DNA of 64,000 bases, taken from positions 1 to 64,000 of the forward strand of contig JANQLZ010000067.1 of the NCBI GenBank assembly GCA_028280325.1, written 5' to 3'. This document shows, piece by piece, positions 42,058-50,687 of this stretch; the stretch's first letter is position 1; every line of letters starts with the position of its first letter. A program made the position numbers and the translations under genes. The stretch is from Bacillota bacterium. Lineage in GTDB: Bacteria > Bacillota > UBA994 > PWPR01. Under the pieces are notes generated by a model, which was given only the letters and a program-made list of their open reading frames with translations, ran no database searches and was not told where the DNA came from.

Positions 42058-43071
42058 CTACTTGGAGGAATAAAACCGCCCTCCAGGCCTCAGAACGGCA
42101 AAATAAAATCCATAGCCAGCAGCAATATGAGCCACCATAATTAGAATATTGGGCAGGATTCGAGTCAGGTTGCTGCCATTTGAAATAGCTATGATACCAT
42201 CGAAAATCGGATAACTGGGTATCAGGTTAAAAAAGGCTTTGATATGTTCCAGGTTTGGCGGCATGATGAACGCAATAATTGGAACAAAGATCAACACCAG
42301 TAAAACTACCTTAGTGGTTATGATGGCCACCACCAAATCTGGAGCCAAAGACCCGACTACCAGACCTATAATTGAAACATAAGCTGCAGCAATAGTTAAG
42401 AACGGCAGTAAATAAACCAATTTACCGCTGCTAAACAGCATAAAGCCGATCACAAACGTTATGACCACCGTTCCCAGAAAACCCAGGATAATTTTTTGCA
42501 CGGCATACTGAGTTGGCGATATTGGCATGATCTGATTTAGGACTGCTATTCCTTCTTCCTTTTCAGATACCATGGTGAAAATGATAAAAGTACTGCCTAG
42601 ATACAAGGCCATCATCATCGTGATAGCTATGATTAAACTGATCATCTGATCATGGTTAGCAGTTAAGATTTCGCTCTCCGCTGGATCAGAGGAAGCATTT
42701 CCTGAAAGAACGCTGGCCATAACAGCTGTCAATTTGTGGGTCAGAGTTGTTTCATTACCTTCAAGAAAAAAATTGTATTTGCTCGATTCATTATCGTAAA
42801 CTACCCCTATTACCTCATCAGTATTATTTAACACCCTGGCTTTTAAATCTGCTACAGTGGGATATTGCTCAATTTGGGCTAACTCCCTCAGTTGTTCTAG
42901 CTGTTCACCTGCTAGATTGCCCTCAACAACAGCCAGCTGAGGCTCCAGCACTATAACTGAAGGAACATAAAATTTCAGGACTAAAGCCACTACTACCGGC
43001 AGACAGATTGATAGAACTATTATTTTGTCTCGCAGTGAATTTTTTAACTGCAATTTTAAGATATCTAACAT
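42058..43071 (-). CDS. ABC-2 type transporter permease (second subunit)
   Basis: A 337-residue permease. An N-terminal membrane segment (about 17-38) is followed by an extracytoplasmic domain (about 45-155) and five C-terminal helices, including FTMVSEKEEGIAVLNQIMPISPTQYAVQK, the typical ABC-2 exporter coupling region. It pairs with the permease at 43076 and the ATPase at 44061. It is the last gene of the operon that starts at 48564. Confidence 0.85.
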   Translation of the reverse strand: MLDILKLQLKNSLRDKIIVLSICLPVVVALVLKFYVPSVIVLEPQLAVVEGNLAGEQLEQLRELAQIEQYPTVADLKARVLNNTDEVIGVVYDNESSKYNFFLEGNETTLTHKLTAVMASVLSGNASSDPAESEILTANHDQMISLIIAITMMMALYLGSTFIIFTMVSEKEEGIAVLNQIMPISPTQYAVQKIILGFLGTVVITFVIGFMLFSSGKLVYLLPFLTIAAAYVSIIGLVVGSLAPDLVVAIITTKVVLLVLIFVPIIAFIMPPNLEHIKAFFNLIPSYPIFDGIIAISNGSNLTRILPNILIMVAHIAAGYGFYFAVLRPGGRFYSSK

Positions 43072-43075
43072 AATA

Positions 43076-44068
43076 CTAACTTCTCTTCATTTCTCTATTG
43101 ATCATTTTTAGATTGATCAAATACAAAATTATCAGGGTAGCACCACAAACCAGGTAATATCCGGCACTGGGTGTGGCCCTGTTAAAGAATACCTGACGCA
43201 GATTGTTATATAGATGATAGGTGGGAAAATATCTGATACCTCTCCAGTTCAGCTGGGTGTTAACAAATAGAAAAACCGGTGAAGTAAAGGCCACGATTAT
43301 CACCGTATAGGCAAAAACAAATTGCTTAAAATTTCGATACTGCAGTGAACACATAAAACCCAGTAATACCATCAGCGGCGATAAAACTAAGATCTGAGTC
43401 ATAACTTTTAGTACTATTTGCTGAAAATAAGCGATATCAAGATTGAGCAAACCCATTAACAGGACAAAACATATTTTCAGAACTAAAAATACGACGATCT
43501 TTGATAACACCAGCATCGATTTTTTAACTGGAAGAATGCTGTATACTTTAATTATCCCCATCTGCTTTTCTTTAAAAAACAGGGCTGCAATGCTGAGAAA
43601 GCTAATGGCCGTTATTTCAAAAAAAACTACCACACTGGTCATTTCAATCCTTTTCTGCTCCGACTGAGTAATTGACCCCAGTATTTGAGTATTATAATCT
43701 GCTGATTCCCGGCCTGTTGCCTGCCAGGCATAATAGTATTTTAGGTTGTTAAGCCTGGGGCTGCCGGTATCATTATAGATAATTTTAGACCCGGATTTAC
43801 TTTTAACCACACCGATCGCTTCCCGGTCCATGTTCAGCATGTCATATAAACCCTGCTCACTATTGACCTGAGTTATCTCAGCAGCTGAACCTGACTGAGT
43901 GAGTGCATCATAAACATAAACCTGATACCCCGGGATATCACCCTGGCTGTAAATAAAATTTATATAGAAACTGTAAAGCAACAGCGAACCCAATAAGATC
44001 AGGTACTGCTTGCTTCTGAACACTGCCTTAAAATCATTCCTTAGAACTGCCAAAAACTGTTTAATCAT
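43076..44068 (-). CDS. ABC-2 type transporter permease (first subunit)
   Basis: A 330-residue permease of the same design as the next gene: one N-terminal helix (about 22-41), an outer domain, then five to six helices, with FFKEKQMGIIKVYSILPVKKSMLVLSK as the cytoplasmic coupling helix. The start overlaps the end of the ATPase gene by 8 bp. The transported substrate is unknown; lipid-active or peptide antibiotics are usual for such operons. Confidence 0.85.
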   Translation of the reverse strand: MIKQFLAVLRNDFKAVFRSKQYLILLGSLLLYSFYINFIYSQGDIPGYQVYVYDALTQSGSAAEITQVNSEQGLYDMLNMDREAIGVVKSKSGSKIIYNDTGSPRLNNLKYYYAWQATGRESADYNTQILGSITQSEQKRIEMTSVVVFFEITAISFLSIAALFFKEKQMGIIKVYSILPVKKSMLVLSKIVVFLVLKICFVLLMGLLNLDIAYFQQIVLKVMTQILVLSPLMVLLGFMCSLQYRNFKQFVFAYTVIIVAFTSPVFLFVNTQLNWRGIRYFPTYHLYNNLRQVFFNRATPSAGYYLVCGATLIILYLINLKMINREMKRS

Positions 44069-44912
44069 TGGAAAGCCTCTTGCCTGTCAGCTTAATAAAA
44101 ATATCCTCGAGGGTCTGTCCCCGGGTTTTAATACTGACGATTCGATCATTGCTAAACCTTAAGTTTTTATTAAAATCCTGAGCATCAAGCGAAATCTGCT
44201 TTTTTTGACCGCGATCAAGATACTCTATTTCCACGATACTGTCGGAATGGGAATGTTTCAACTTGTCAGGCGTGTCGATGGTGTTAATCCTGCCTTCAAC
44301 GATAAAGGCCACGCGATCGCACAACTCATCGGCTACAAACATGTTATGAGTCGTCAGAAATATCGTCGTTCCCCTGCTTTGTTCCTGTTTAATGATTTGC
44401 TTAACCAATACTGCGCCAGCTGGATCCAGGCCGCTGACCGGTTCATCCAGGAACAGCGTTTGCGGACTGTTCAGTAGACAACGGGCCAGGCTCGTGCGCT
44501 GCCGCATTCCCTTAGAATAATGCTTGACCTGTTTATGACGAAAACCTCGTTCCAACCCGACCAGGTCCAATAGCTCATCGATCTGTCTGACCCGATGCCG
44601 AGGATAAAAATTAGAAAAGTATTTTAGGTTATCTACAGCACTTAAGGTACTGTAAAGATAGGGCATCTCAAATAAGACCCCGATATCTTCATAAAACCCA
44701 CCGGCAACCTCTTTAATATGGTAATCATTGATGATAACTGAGCCCTGATAATCAGGTAAAATGCCCAGCAATACCTTCTGAGTGGTCGACTTGCCTGAGC
44801 CGTTTGGCCCCAGGAACCCGAATATTTCACCTCGATTTACAGTAAAATTCAGCTGATGCAAAACATTATCGGGGGGTTTATAGGCAAAGCTCAGCTGTTC
44901 AACTTTAATCAT
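44061..44912 (-). CDS. ABC transporter ATP-binding protein
   Basis: A 283-residue ATPase. Walker A is GFLGPNGSGKST (about 33-44), the signature is YSKGMRQR, Walker B is LFLDEPVSGLDP and the switch His is in LTTHNM. The C-terminal ~60 residues resemble the accessory part of CcmA/DrrA-type exporters. It drives the two permeases downstream. The ATG overlaps the stop of a 43-residue ORF. Confidence 0.92.
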   Translation of the reverse strand: MIKVEQLSFAYKPPDNVLHQLNFTVNRGEIFGFLGPNGSGKSTTQKVLLGILPDYQGSVIINDYHIKEVAGGFYEDIGVLFEMPYLYSTLSAVDNLKYFSNFYPRHRVRQIDELLDLVGLERGFRHKQVKHYSKGMRQRTSLARCLLNSPQTLFLDEPVSGLDPAGAVLVKQIIKQEQSRGTTIFLTTHNMFVADELCDRVAFIVEGRINTIDTPDKLKHSHSDSIVEIEYLDRGQKKQISLDAQDFNKNLRFSNDRIVSIKTRGQTLEDIFIKLTGKRLSND

Positions 44913-45036
44913 TTTTCTGCTTGTTTTTCTGTTTATTCTTCGACAGATTTCTCATAAACCTGATTTTTAACGGAATAGAGATAATAAACACGGCTATCAG
45001 GATAAGCCACCAGTACCACTGCATACCCCATAACAT
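44905..45036 (-). CDS. Small single-span membrane protein in the exporter operon
   Basis: A 43-residue ORF with AAGGGG before its ATG. MLWGMQWYWW leads into a membrane helix, and the second half is strongly basic (RNLSKNKQKNKQKND). Its stop overlaps the ATG of the ATPase gene, which argues that it is translated. It may be an accessory subunit or act only in coupling. No family is known to me. Confidence 0.6.
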   Translation of the reverse strand: MLWGMQWYWWLILIAVFIISIPLKIRFMRNLSKNKQKNKQKND

Positions 45037-45094
45037 AAGAACAACCCCTTCACTTAAAGTAAGTTAAAGATAACAAAAACTTTAGTAAAGGAGT

Positions 45095-45111
45095 TGTCAT
45101 ACAGATGTCAT
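45095..45111 (-). promoter_or_regulatory. Direct-repeat site, candidate response-regulator box
   Basis: On the minus strand ATGACA occurs twice at an 11-bp step (45106-45111 and 45095-45100), just after the kinase gene and 60-75 bp before the small ORF. This spacing is typical for OmpR-type regulators, which suggests an inner promoter for the exporter genes. Confidence 0.4.
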
Positions 45112-45120
45112 CAGTGTGAA

Positions 45121-46188
45121 CTATTTGACGATAATGTAGAATCTCAGGCCTTTTTCCTCATTCACTGCCCCATACTCGTAGCCATGAAGATCAAATATCT
45201 GAGCTGCAGTGGCCAGACCCAAGCCACTGCCACCAGTTTTTTTGGCTCTTGACTCATCTGCCCGGTAAAACCTCTGCCAAATATGCTTGAGCCTGTCTTC
45301 TGGTATTGGGGGACAGGTGTTGTAGATATTGACTTCTACCAGCTCAGCCTGCTGTAAAACGCCGAGTTTAATGACCCCCACATCAGAGACATACTGATAA
45401 GAATTAAGGATTAGATTAGTAAAAGCCTGGGTCAGTTTTCGGCGATCTGCCGAGATGAGCAGTTGCTTCTCCGGAAAGTCACACTGAACGGTAAAATCTT
45501 TATTGGCGGTATCAATTAAGATTCTGCCGGCAATTTCTTCAATCAGCTCTATTAAGTCAAATTCCTGATATTCGAGCTGAACCCTGCCAGACTCCATTGC
45601 TGATAGATTTAATAACTCAATTAATAAGCCGTTCAGTTTTTGAGCTTCCTGATTGATAGTTATCAAATATTGACTCTGCAACTCAGGATTCAGGTTATCT
45701 GTCAGCGCCTCAGTGTAGGCCATAATAATGCTTAATGGGGTTTTTATTTCATGGGACAGGTCATCAGTGAAATCCTTTTGCTGGGCTAACAGTTTAATAT
45801 TTTTAGCCAGCTCCGCTTCCACTTGAGCTATAGTAGTAGACAGCTTATCGGATAAAACCATCAGGTTACGCGACAACTCACCCAGTTCGTCGTCTGAAGT
45901 AAGATTTAAATTGACATTGAAATCCAGGTTTGCCAGTTTGGCGACGGCCTGATTAATTTTAATCAGGGGTAGGGCCAGCATTCTGTTATAGCTGTAGGAC
46001 AGAATCACAACAAAAACAATGCTTAAAATTGCCATCAGGTTAATCCTTGTATTCAGAATCTTAATTTCCATTAATCTGGGATATAAACTGAAAAACAGGA
46101 GTATGCTGATAAAAACCTTGGCTAGTACAAACAGCTTGACAGAGATACCATAAAAATATCTTTGCTTAATCATCTCTATCAGCTTCAT
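45121..46188 (-). CDS. Sensor histidine kinase
   Basis: A 355-residue kinase. Two membrane segments (about 17-35 and 51-67) with a short outer loop are followed by HAMP (about 68-120), HisKA with FTDDLSHEIKTP (phosphorylated His146), and HATPase with the N box (LTQAFTNLILNSYQY), G1 and G2 (SGLGLATA). The tiny outer loop suggests sensing within the membrane or via the ABC transporter. The ATG overlaps the regulator stop (TAATG). Confidence 0.92.
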   Translation of the reverse strand: MKLIEMIKQRYFYGISVKLFVLAKVFISILLFFSLYPRLMEIKILNTRINLMAILSIVFVVILSYSYNRMLALPLIKINQAVAKLANLDFNVNLNLTSDDELGELSRNLMVLSDKLSTTIAQVEAELAKNIKLLAQQKDFTDDLSHEIKTPLSIIMAYTEALTDNLNPELQSQYLITINQEAQKLNGLLIELLNLSAMESGRVQLEYQEFDLIELIEEIAGRILIDTANKDFTVQCDFPEKQLLISADRRKLTQAFTNLILNSYQYVSDVGVIKLGVLQQAELVEVNIYNTCPPIPEDRLKHIWQRFYRADESRAKKTGGSGLGLATAAQIFDLHGYEYGAVNEEKGLRFYIIVK

Positions 46189-46859
46189 TATCTCACCTCA
46201 AATTTATACCCTGATTTTATCAGTGTAACTATATGGCGAGCCTCACTGCCCAGTTTAGCTCTGACTCTTTTGATGTGGGTATCGACCGTTCTGGTATTAC
46301 CAGTGTAATCGTAGCCCCATATTTTAGACAGTAATTCTTCCCTTGAGAATACCCTGCAGGGATTGGTCATTAATATCTCCAGCAACTTATATTCCTTATG
46401 GGTAAAATCTATGTGCAAGCCATTTACGGTAACTGTCTGGGCAGCCTGATTGAGGCTGATATTACCCGATTCAATAACCCCGGCGCTGTCAGTTCCTTTG
46501 CTCCTTTTCAGCAAAGCCCTGACTTTCGCTACTAAAACCTTAGGACTGAAGGGTTTAACCATGTAATCATCGGCACCCAGTTCGTAGCCCTTAAGTTTAG
46601 CTGTTTCTGCACTTTTTGCTGTCAACATTATTATGGGTACAAAGCTATGCTCTCTGATGTATTTGCATACAGTAAAACCATCCAGGTAAGGTATCAGAAT
46701 GTCGAGTATTACCAGATCCACTGGCTGGTTCTTGACAATTACCATCGCTTCGAGTCCGTCTGAAGCAGTCAATACCTGAAAGCCACTCTTAATTAAATAG
46801 CTGCTGACAATCTCCTGAATGGCCTGATCATCTTCGACCAGCAAAATATTATGTTTCAT
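46188..46859 (-). CDS. OmpR/PhoB-family response regulator
   Basis: A 223-residue regulator. The receiver domain has acidic ED residues 9-11, phospho-acceptor Asp53 (LVILDILIP) and the Lys of LTAKSAE. The C-terminal winged helix has FTHKEYKLLEILM and TRTVDTHIKRVRAKLG. It starts in an ATGA overlap with the TOPRIM-like gene upstream. It likely controls the downstream exporter genes. Confidence 0.94.
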   Translation of the reverse strand: MKHNILLVEDDQAIQEIVSSYLIKSGFQVLTASDGLEAMVIVKNQPVDLVILDILIPYLDGFTVCKYIREHSFVPIIMLTAKSAETAKLKGYELGADDYMVKPFSPKVLVAKVRALLKRSKGTDSAGVIESGNISLNQAAQTVTVNGLHIDFTHKEYKLLEILMTNPCRVFSREELLSKIWGYDYTGNTRTVDTHIKRVRAKLGSEARHIVTLIKSGYKFEVR

Positions 46860-47473
46860 AATTCTTCTTCCTTAACGTTCATAAATAACAGGTTCTCCAG
46901 CGGCTTGAGCTCCTGGTGCAGCTGATTATAGATTAAACCGATATTCAACTCGTCTAAGAATCTTTTGGTGTAATGCCCTTTATAGTAAATTCGGTTGGCC
47001 CTGGAGAACAGCTGCTGCATCTTTTCATTGGCGTTTCTGCCAGCGGGCATTACCGTGTTTAATGGCAAACCCAAATATCGGCACAGACCTATTAAATCTA
47101 TCAGAAACCAATCCTCGATCATGCGCTGTTGCTTAATATGCAAAACATCGGCAGCGCCATAGGCTCGAAAAACATACTCAACCTTCTGCCAATCAACTGG
47201 AGGCTGCCCACTGTACTCAAACACATCTGTATCATAGGCTAACACTACATAAAATCTTCTGGCTTGTTGCTGAGGCACTATTTTGGTTAGATAATACCGG
47301 AGAGCTATCCGTTTAAAACCGCCAATTCCATGAAGATTTTTAATAATGACCGGGCCAACTGTTTTAAGCTTTCTACCTTGAAGTTTAAGCCATGCTATTA
47401 AGTATCGGTAAAACTCCTCTTCCGTATCTCCTTCAACAAAAAGGATAACTCCGTAGTTCTCGATAGTGGTCAT
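46856..47473 (-). CDS. TOPRIM-like protein partnered with an ATPase (RloB/AriB/DUF4276-like)
   Basis: A 205-residue protein. The ATG at 47473, two bases after the ATPase stop, is preferred over an earlier ATG that touches the AAGGA site. ILFVEGDTEEEFY (Glu14 in VEG) and VVLAYDTDVFE (DTD at 81-83) form a TOPRIM-like acidic set for divalent metal. QRMIEDWFLIDLIGL resembles the IE-W-LAD segment of DUF4276/RloB proteins. With the SMC-like ATPase it forms a two-gene module like those of defence systems (PARIS AriA/AriB, RloA/RloB). Nuclease activity is inferred. Confidence 0.6.
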   Translation of the reverse strand: MTTIENYGVILFVEGDTEEEFYRYLIAWLKLQGRKLKTVGPVIIKNLHGIGGFKRIALRYYLTKIVPQQQARRFYVVLAYDTDVFEYSGQPPVDWQKVEYVFRAYGAADVLHIKQQRMIEDWFLIDLIGLCRYLGLPLNTVMPAGRNANEKMQQLFSRANRIYYKGHYTKRFLDELNIGLIYNQLHQELKPLENLLFMNVKEEEL

Positions 47474-47475
47474 AA

Positions 47476-48564
47476 TTACAACCATTCCTTCAATAGTTCA
47501 GGTTCATGTAAGGACTCGATCAACAAATCAAATAGATACACTCCCAAAGAAATATCCAGTTCCTGCGCTTGAAGGAGGAGCTTATTCTGCAAGGCAGGAT
47601 TAATAGTTTTAAAGCCAGCAACACCTGCAACCTGAGGAGTAGCAATATAAATGCTTTTGAGAGGCAGATGCTGAATCAAATAGGGAGAGTGGCTGGTAAT
47701 AATTATTCTGCTGCCCTTAGCCAGCCGGCTTAAGGAGATCAGCAGCAAAGGGATAAGCCGGGGATGCAGACAGGTTTCGACCTCTTCAAATACTAATACC
47801 TGATGGCTTTCAGCCTTTATTGCCAGAAAAAGCAGGGCCAGCAACCGCCTGGAGCCCATTGAAAGGTACTCAAACGGGGTGGGGTCTTTAATGTATTTCT
47901 CCTTGGCTTGGAGGGAATAGTTATCATCTTTGTTTATCGCTTTTATCCATTCTATTTCAGGCAATAAGGAACAGTAGGCCTCTGTTAACAGCTGAAAATT
48001 GCTTAGGTCCTCGGTTTGAAGCCGGTAAACAGCTGCCGCCAGAGACAGGTTTGCAGATTGACAGATAACACTGCCAGATGTCACGTTATGAAGCAAATCA
48101 ATACCAAAGGTAGATATGGATTTCAGCCATTGATAAACCTCTGCCAGGCTGCTGTTTTGCTTATCTATCAGCAGACTTAAATTAGGTACCACCTGGGTAT
48201 CCTGCTTTCTGTTGTGAATGACAACATTATCTCTGGACAGCACTTCGCTGCTGATCTGGCTGTCACGCCAGTGCCAGGAGTACGAATAATGCCAATGTTG
48301 GCTGTTATAGTAAAATTTCAATGCAAACACAAAAGGTTTATTCAGCAACGACTCTCTCAAAGGGGCATTAACCTGGGAATGCATCATTAGCCTTCTTTCC
48401 TCTGAGCTTTCCTTAATAAACTGCAAACCGAAAGCTATGCCAGTCAGCAGATTTGACTTGCCATAGTTATTGAATCCAATTAAAGCACTAATCTGCTCCG
48501 GAAACTCCAGAGTAACCAGATCAATATTTTTAAAGCCGCCAATCGTAATGCCTGTTATTTCCAT
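47476..48564 (-). CDS. AAA/SMC-like ATPase (AAA_15/AAA_21, OLD/AriA-like)
   Basis: A 362-residue ABC-fold ATPase. Walker A is GFNNYGKSN (about 30-38). The signature-like part is YLSMGSRRLLALLFLA, Walker B is VLVFEEVETCLHPR and the His switch is IITSHSPYL. It lacks the coiled coil of RecF/SMC length and has no TOPRIM domain of its own; the next gene supplies that. GAGGTGATGTA precedes the ATG. It is the first gene of an operon running to 42058. Such ATPases often sense phage or DNA signals and control an attached effector. Confidence 0.82.
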   Translation of the reverse strand: MEITGITIGGFKNIDLVTLEFPEQISALIGFNNYGKSNLLTGIAFGLQFIKESSEERRLMMHSQVNAPLRESLLNKPFVFALKFYYNSQHWHYSYSWHWRDSQISSEVLSRDNVVIHNRKQDTQVVPNLSLLIDKQNSSLAEVYQWLKSISTFGIDLLHNVTSGSVICQSANLSLAAAVYRLQTEDLSNFQLLTEAYCSLLPEIEWIKAINKDDNYSLQAKEKYIKDPTPFEYLSMGSRRLLALLFLAIKAESHQVLVFEEVETCLHPRLIPLLLISLSRLAKGSRIIITSHSPYLIQHLPLKSIYIATPQVAGVAGFKTINPALQNKLLLQAQELDISLGVYLFDLLIESLHEPELLKEWL

Positions 48565-48664
48565 TACATCACCTCTGATTAATTTCTGCCTAATCTTATG
48601 TGTTTATTATAGTTAAGCTGGGTGTGATTTTAAAGCCCTCTTTAGTTAATGCTTCTTTCCACTG

Positions 48665-48788
48665 TGGTTCACATAATCAATGCTATCTCTGCGTTGTACA
48701 CCAAAATTTTTCCATAGATATACTGCCTCGTATTATCTATGTTAAAAATTTTGGTTACGCCTTGACCTAGCTTCAATTCTGTGAACCA
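48665..48788 (-). repeat. Dispersed ~124-bp imperfect palindrome, copy C
   Basis: It has the same length as copy A and is similar to it over its whole extent on the opposite strand. The outer stem is TGGTTCACA / TGTGAACCA, so both arms differ from copy A in a matching way. The apex GATAATAC-gaggca-GTATATC is identical to copy A. TGACGAAAC (48802-48810, minus strand) again precedes it by 13 bp. Confidence 0.88.
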
Positions 48789-48823
48789 TGGTTAATGATA
48801 CGTTTCGTCATTTATTCAACGAT

Positions 48824-48873
48824 TGTTGGGCAATTGGCTGGCAATGGTTTGGCAATTGGTTGGCAATTGTATT
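48824..48873. repeat. Degenerate 11-bp periodic repeats, array 2
   Basis: Consecutive 11-bp units include TTGGCTGGCAA, TGGTTTGGCAA and TTGGTTGGCAA. It lies next to palindrome copy C in the same order as array 1 and copy D. Confidence 0.75.
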
Positions 48874-49538
48874 TAGAAGGGCAAAACAGCGATAGTGGCT
48901 TGGGATATTGCATAGCTTGACATAACTTCTTAACAAATGTTCCATGCGGCCAACAACTTACCTTAAAAAACTCCAGATAAAAGAGTACCATTAAACCTCC
49001 AAGGATGGGACTGATCTTGACTACTAGCTGAGAGCATAAAAACACGATCAATTTAGTTTAATTCTGTGAGTGGTGGTGGCTGTAAACCGAACGACCTGTC
49101 CCGTCAAAGAACTGTATCCTGGCTCAGCATCACCAGGCATAACTACACGGTATCTTTCCTTAGTCGGCTAGCAAGTTCTGCCTGATAGGATTTTCGAAAT
49201 GTGACTGGTTGTTTTATTATGTATCAATTAAGGATTTTACGCTCTAACTTGTCCGATTTTTATTCTAGCAGCAATCGCCCAAAGATAATGCACGTTTGTG
49301 TGTGATATTACCTTTTAGTAGTAATATTCATCTGTCAGTGAGAGAGAGCAGACGGGCCGCCTGAAACATTGGGGACGATTCTTTTTGTTGCAGCTATAAC
49401 GTTTTTTACATAGACAAATAAGCAAAATATCCTCTATCTACCCATACGGAACAGCCTGGAAGCAGCACCACAAAACAATTGTTCATCAATTGTAAAGAAG
49501 CCCTGCATGACAGGTCTTTCGAAACAAATGTGTGGACA

Positions 49539-49596
49539 ATGGGGGGCTGAGCTTTAATATAGTGCTGTAAACTCTGCTTTCAGCCCCTTAGTTCTT
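49539..49596. terminator. Hairpin downstream of the lipoprotein gene
   Basis: GGGGCTGA ... TCAGCCCC with TTTA/TAAA inside, followed on the plus strand by TTAGTTCTTTTT. Confidence 0.5.
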
Positions 49597-49601
49597 TTTA
49601 T

Positions 49602-50378
49602 TTACTTTATCGGTATAGCTTTCTGCTTAACTTCATCAGGCACAATAATTTCACTAACTTCATTAAAGTTTGATACTGCTCCCGTTAAATTTGACTCAAA
49701 CTCCAAGCTTTGGCCCATCATCGACATAGCGAAATCCATCTCAATTTTAAACTCTTTGGTAAGATAAGTGTCTTTTTCAATTGTAAAGCTGTACTTTAAG
49801 GTTTTAACAGAAATGTTCTCCAGCGTCTCGCTGTCTTCTTCTTGCAGTGTTGCCATCAACTGCTCATTGATAACTTCTGAAAACTTCTCATCAGAGGCAT
49901 CAACATGTAACAGGTAGCTACTTTCTGTCTCCTTTAAAGAAATATCTTCCACAAAATCCTGCAAGTTACCTAACACTTCAGTAACATTAGCCTGTGATTG
50001 AGCACTTCTCACTACTTCAGAGTAAGAGGGGCTTAAAACTAGCCACTGACCTGATTCATCCATTGTGTAGATTCCATCCTCTGTAACGTACATCTCCGTA
50101 TTAAAACTAGCCTCTTCATTGGTAATGATTTGATACATGGAGAGTGGCTCAATTATGATGTCTGCCTCAACAATTGTTTGAGTCTTCATAGGATCTTCTT
50201 CACCCATTTTTATATCTTGATCTATTACCATTGATAAATGCATACTGTTCAAATCACTGGATACCTGATGCGATTTCTCTAGAATATCCCCGACACTGAC
50301 ACCATTTACCTTTGTATCACAGCCTCCAAACATTGCGACCATAGTCAATACTAATAATACTAATCCCCATCTTTTCAA
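49602..50378 (-). CDS. Lipoprotein, DUF6612-like
   Basis: A 258-residue lipoprotein with lipobox MFGGC (Cys20). The mature part begins DILEKSHQVSSDLNSMHLSMVIDQDI and alternates beta-strand segments with repeated threonine/serine and acidic residues (EVIVEADIIIEPLSMYQII-like). This layout is typical of LolA-like/DUF6612 lipoproteins of Bacillota. AGGAGGAA precedes the ATG. The function is not established. Confidence 0.7.
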   Translation of the reverse strand: MKRWGLVLLVLTMVAMFGGCDTKVNGVSVGDILEKSHQVSSDLNSMHLSMVIDQDIKMGEEDPMKTQTIVEADIIIEPLSMYQIITNEEASFNTEMYVTEDGIYTMDESGQWLVLSPSYSEVVRSAQSQANVTEVLGNLQDFVEDISLKETESSYLLHVDASDEKFSEVINEQLMATLQEEDSETLENISVKTLKYSFTIEKDTYLTKEFKIEMDFAMSMMGQSLEFESNLTGAVSNFNEVSEIIVPDEVKQKAIPIK

Positions 50379-50678
50379 GCTGCATTCCTCCTAAAACTTT
50401 TTCTGTTGATATTACCCTGCTCTTCCTTAAAATTATATCATTTATGTGCTAGCTAGTTATATTTCAAACATACTTATTTTTTGTAAAATATTAATTAATA
50501 AATATCAAGTATTGCAAATTATTCAATTCACCAGTATTTCTTAATGCAAATTTAATATATTTAGATTGACTTTTGAAATATTACTCGGTATGACTTACTT
50601 TGTTATTTATACTGCCCCTAGAGTTCAACATTGCAACTAAACTCTAAGTATAGTAAATTGTCTATGTAGAGTTATGAG
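50379..50678. other. AT-rich intergenic region
   Basis: It holds the divergent promoter area of the lipoprotein and methyltransferase genes. No gene or convincing structure is seen. Confidence 0.4.
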
Positions 50679-50687
50679 GTGAATAGA

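Larger units (their letters stand above)
48565..49601. other. Kilobase intergenic region with repeats
   Basis: No gene is supported here. It holds palindrome copy C (48665-48788), 11-bp repeats (48824-48873), an imperfect hairpin region near 49128-49155 (CCTGG/CCAGG), a box ATTGGGGACGATTCTTTTTG at 49368-49387 of the kind seen beside REP-associated transposases, and a hairpin before 49602. It may be decayed mobile DNA. Confidence 0.45.

Noticed and set aside
49128-49200. Possible c-di-GMP or other known riboswitch
   Set aside because: Only a short CCTGG/CCAGG stem was found; none of the conserved core sequences of known classes is present.
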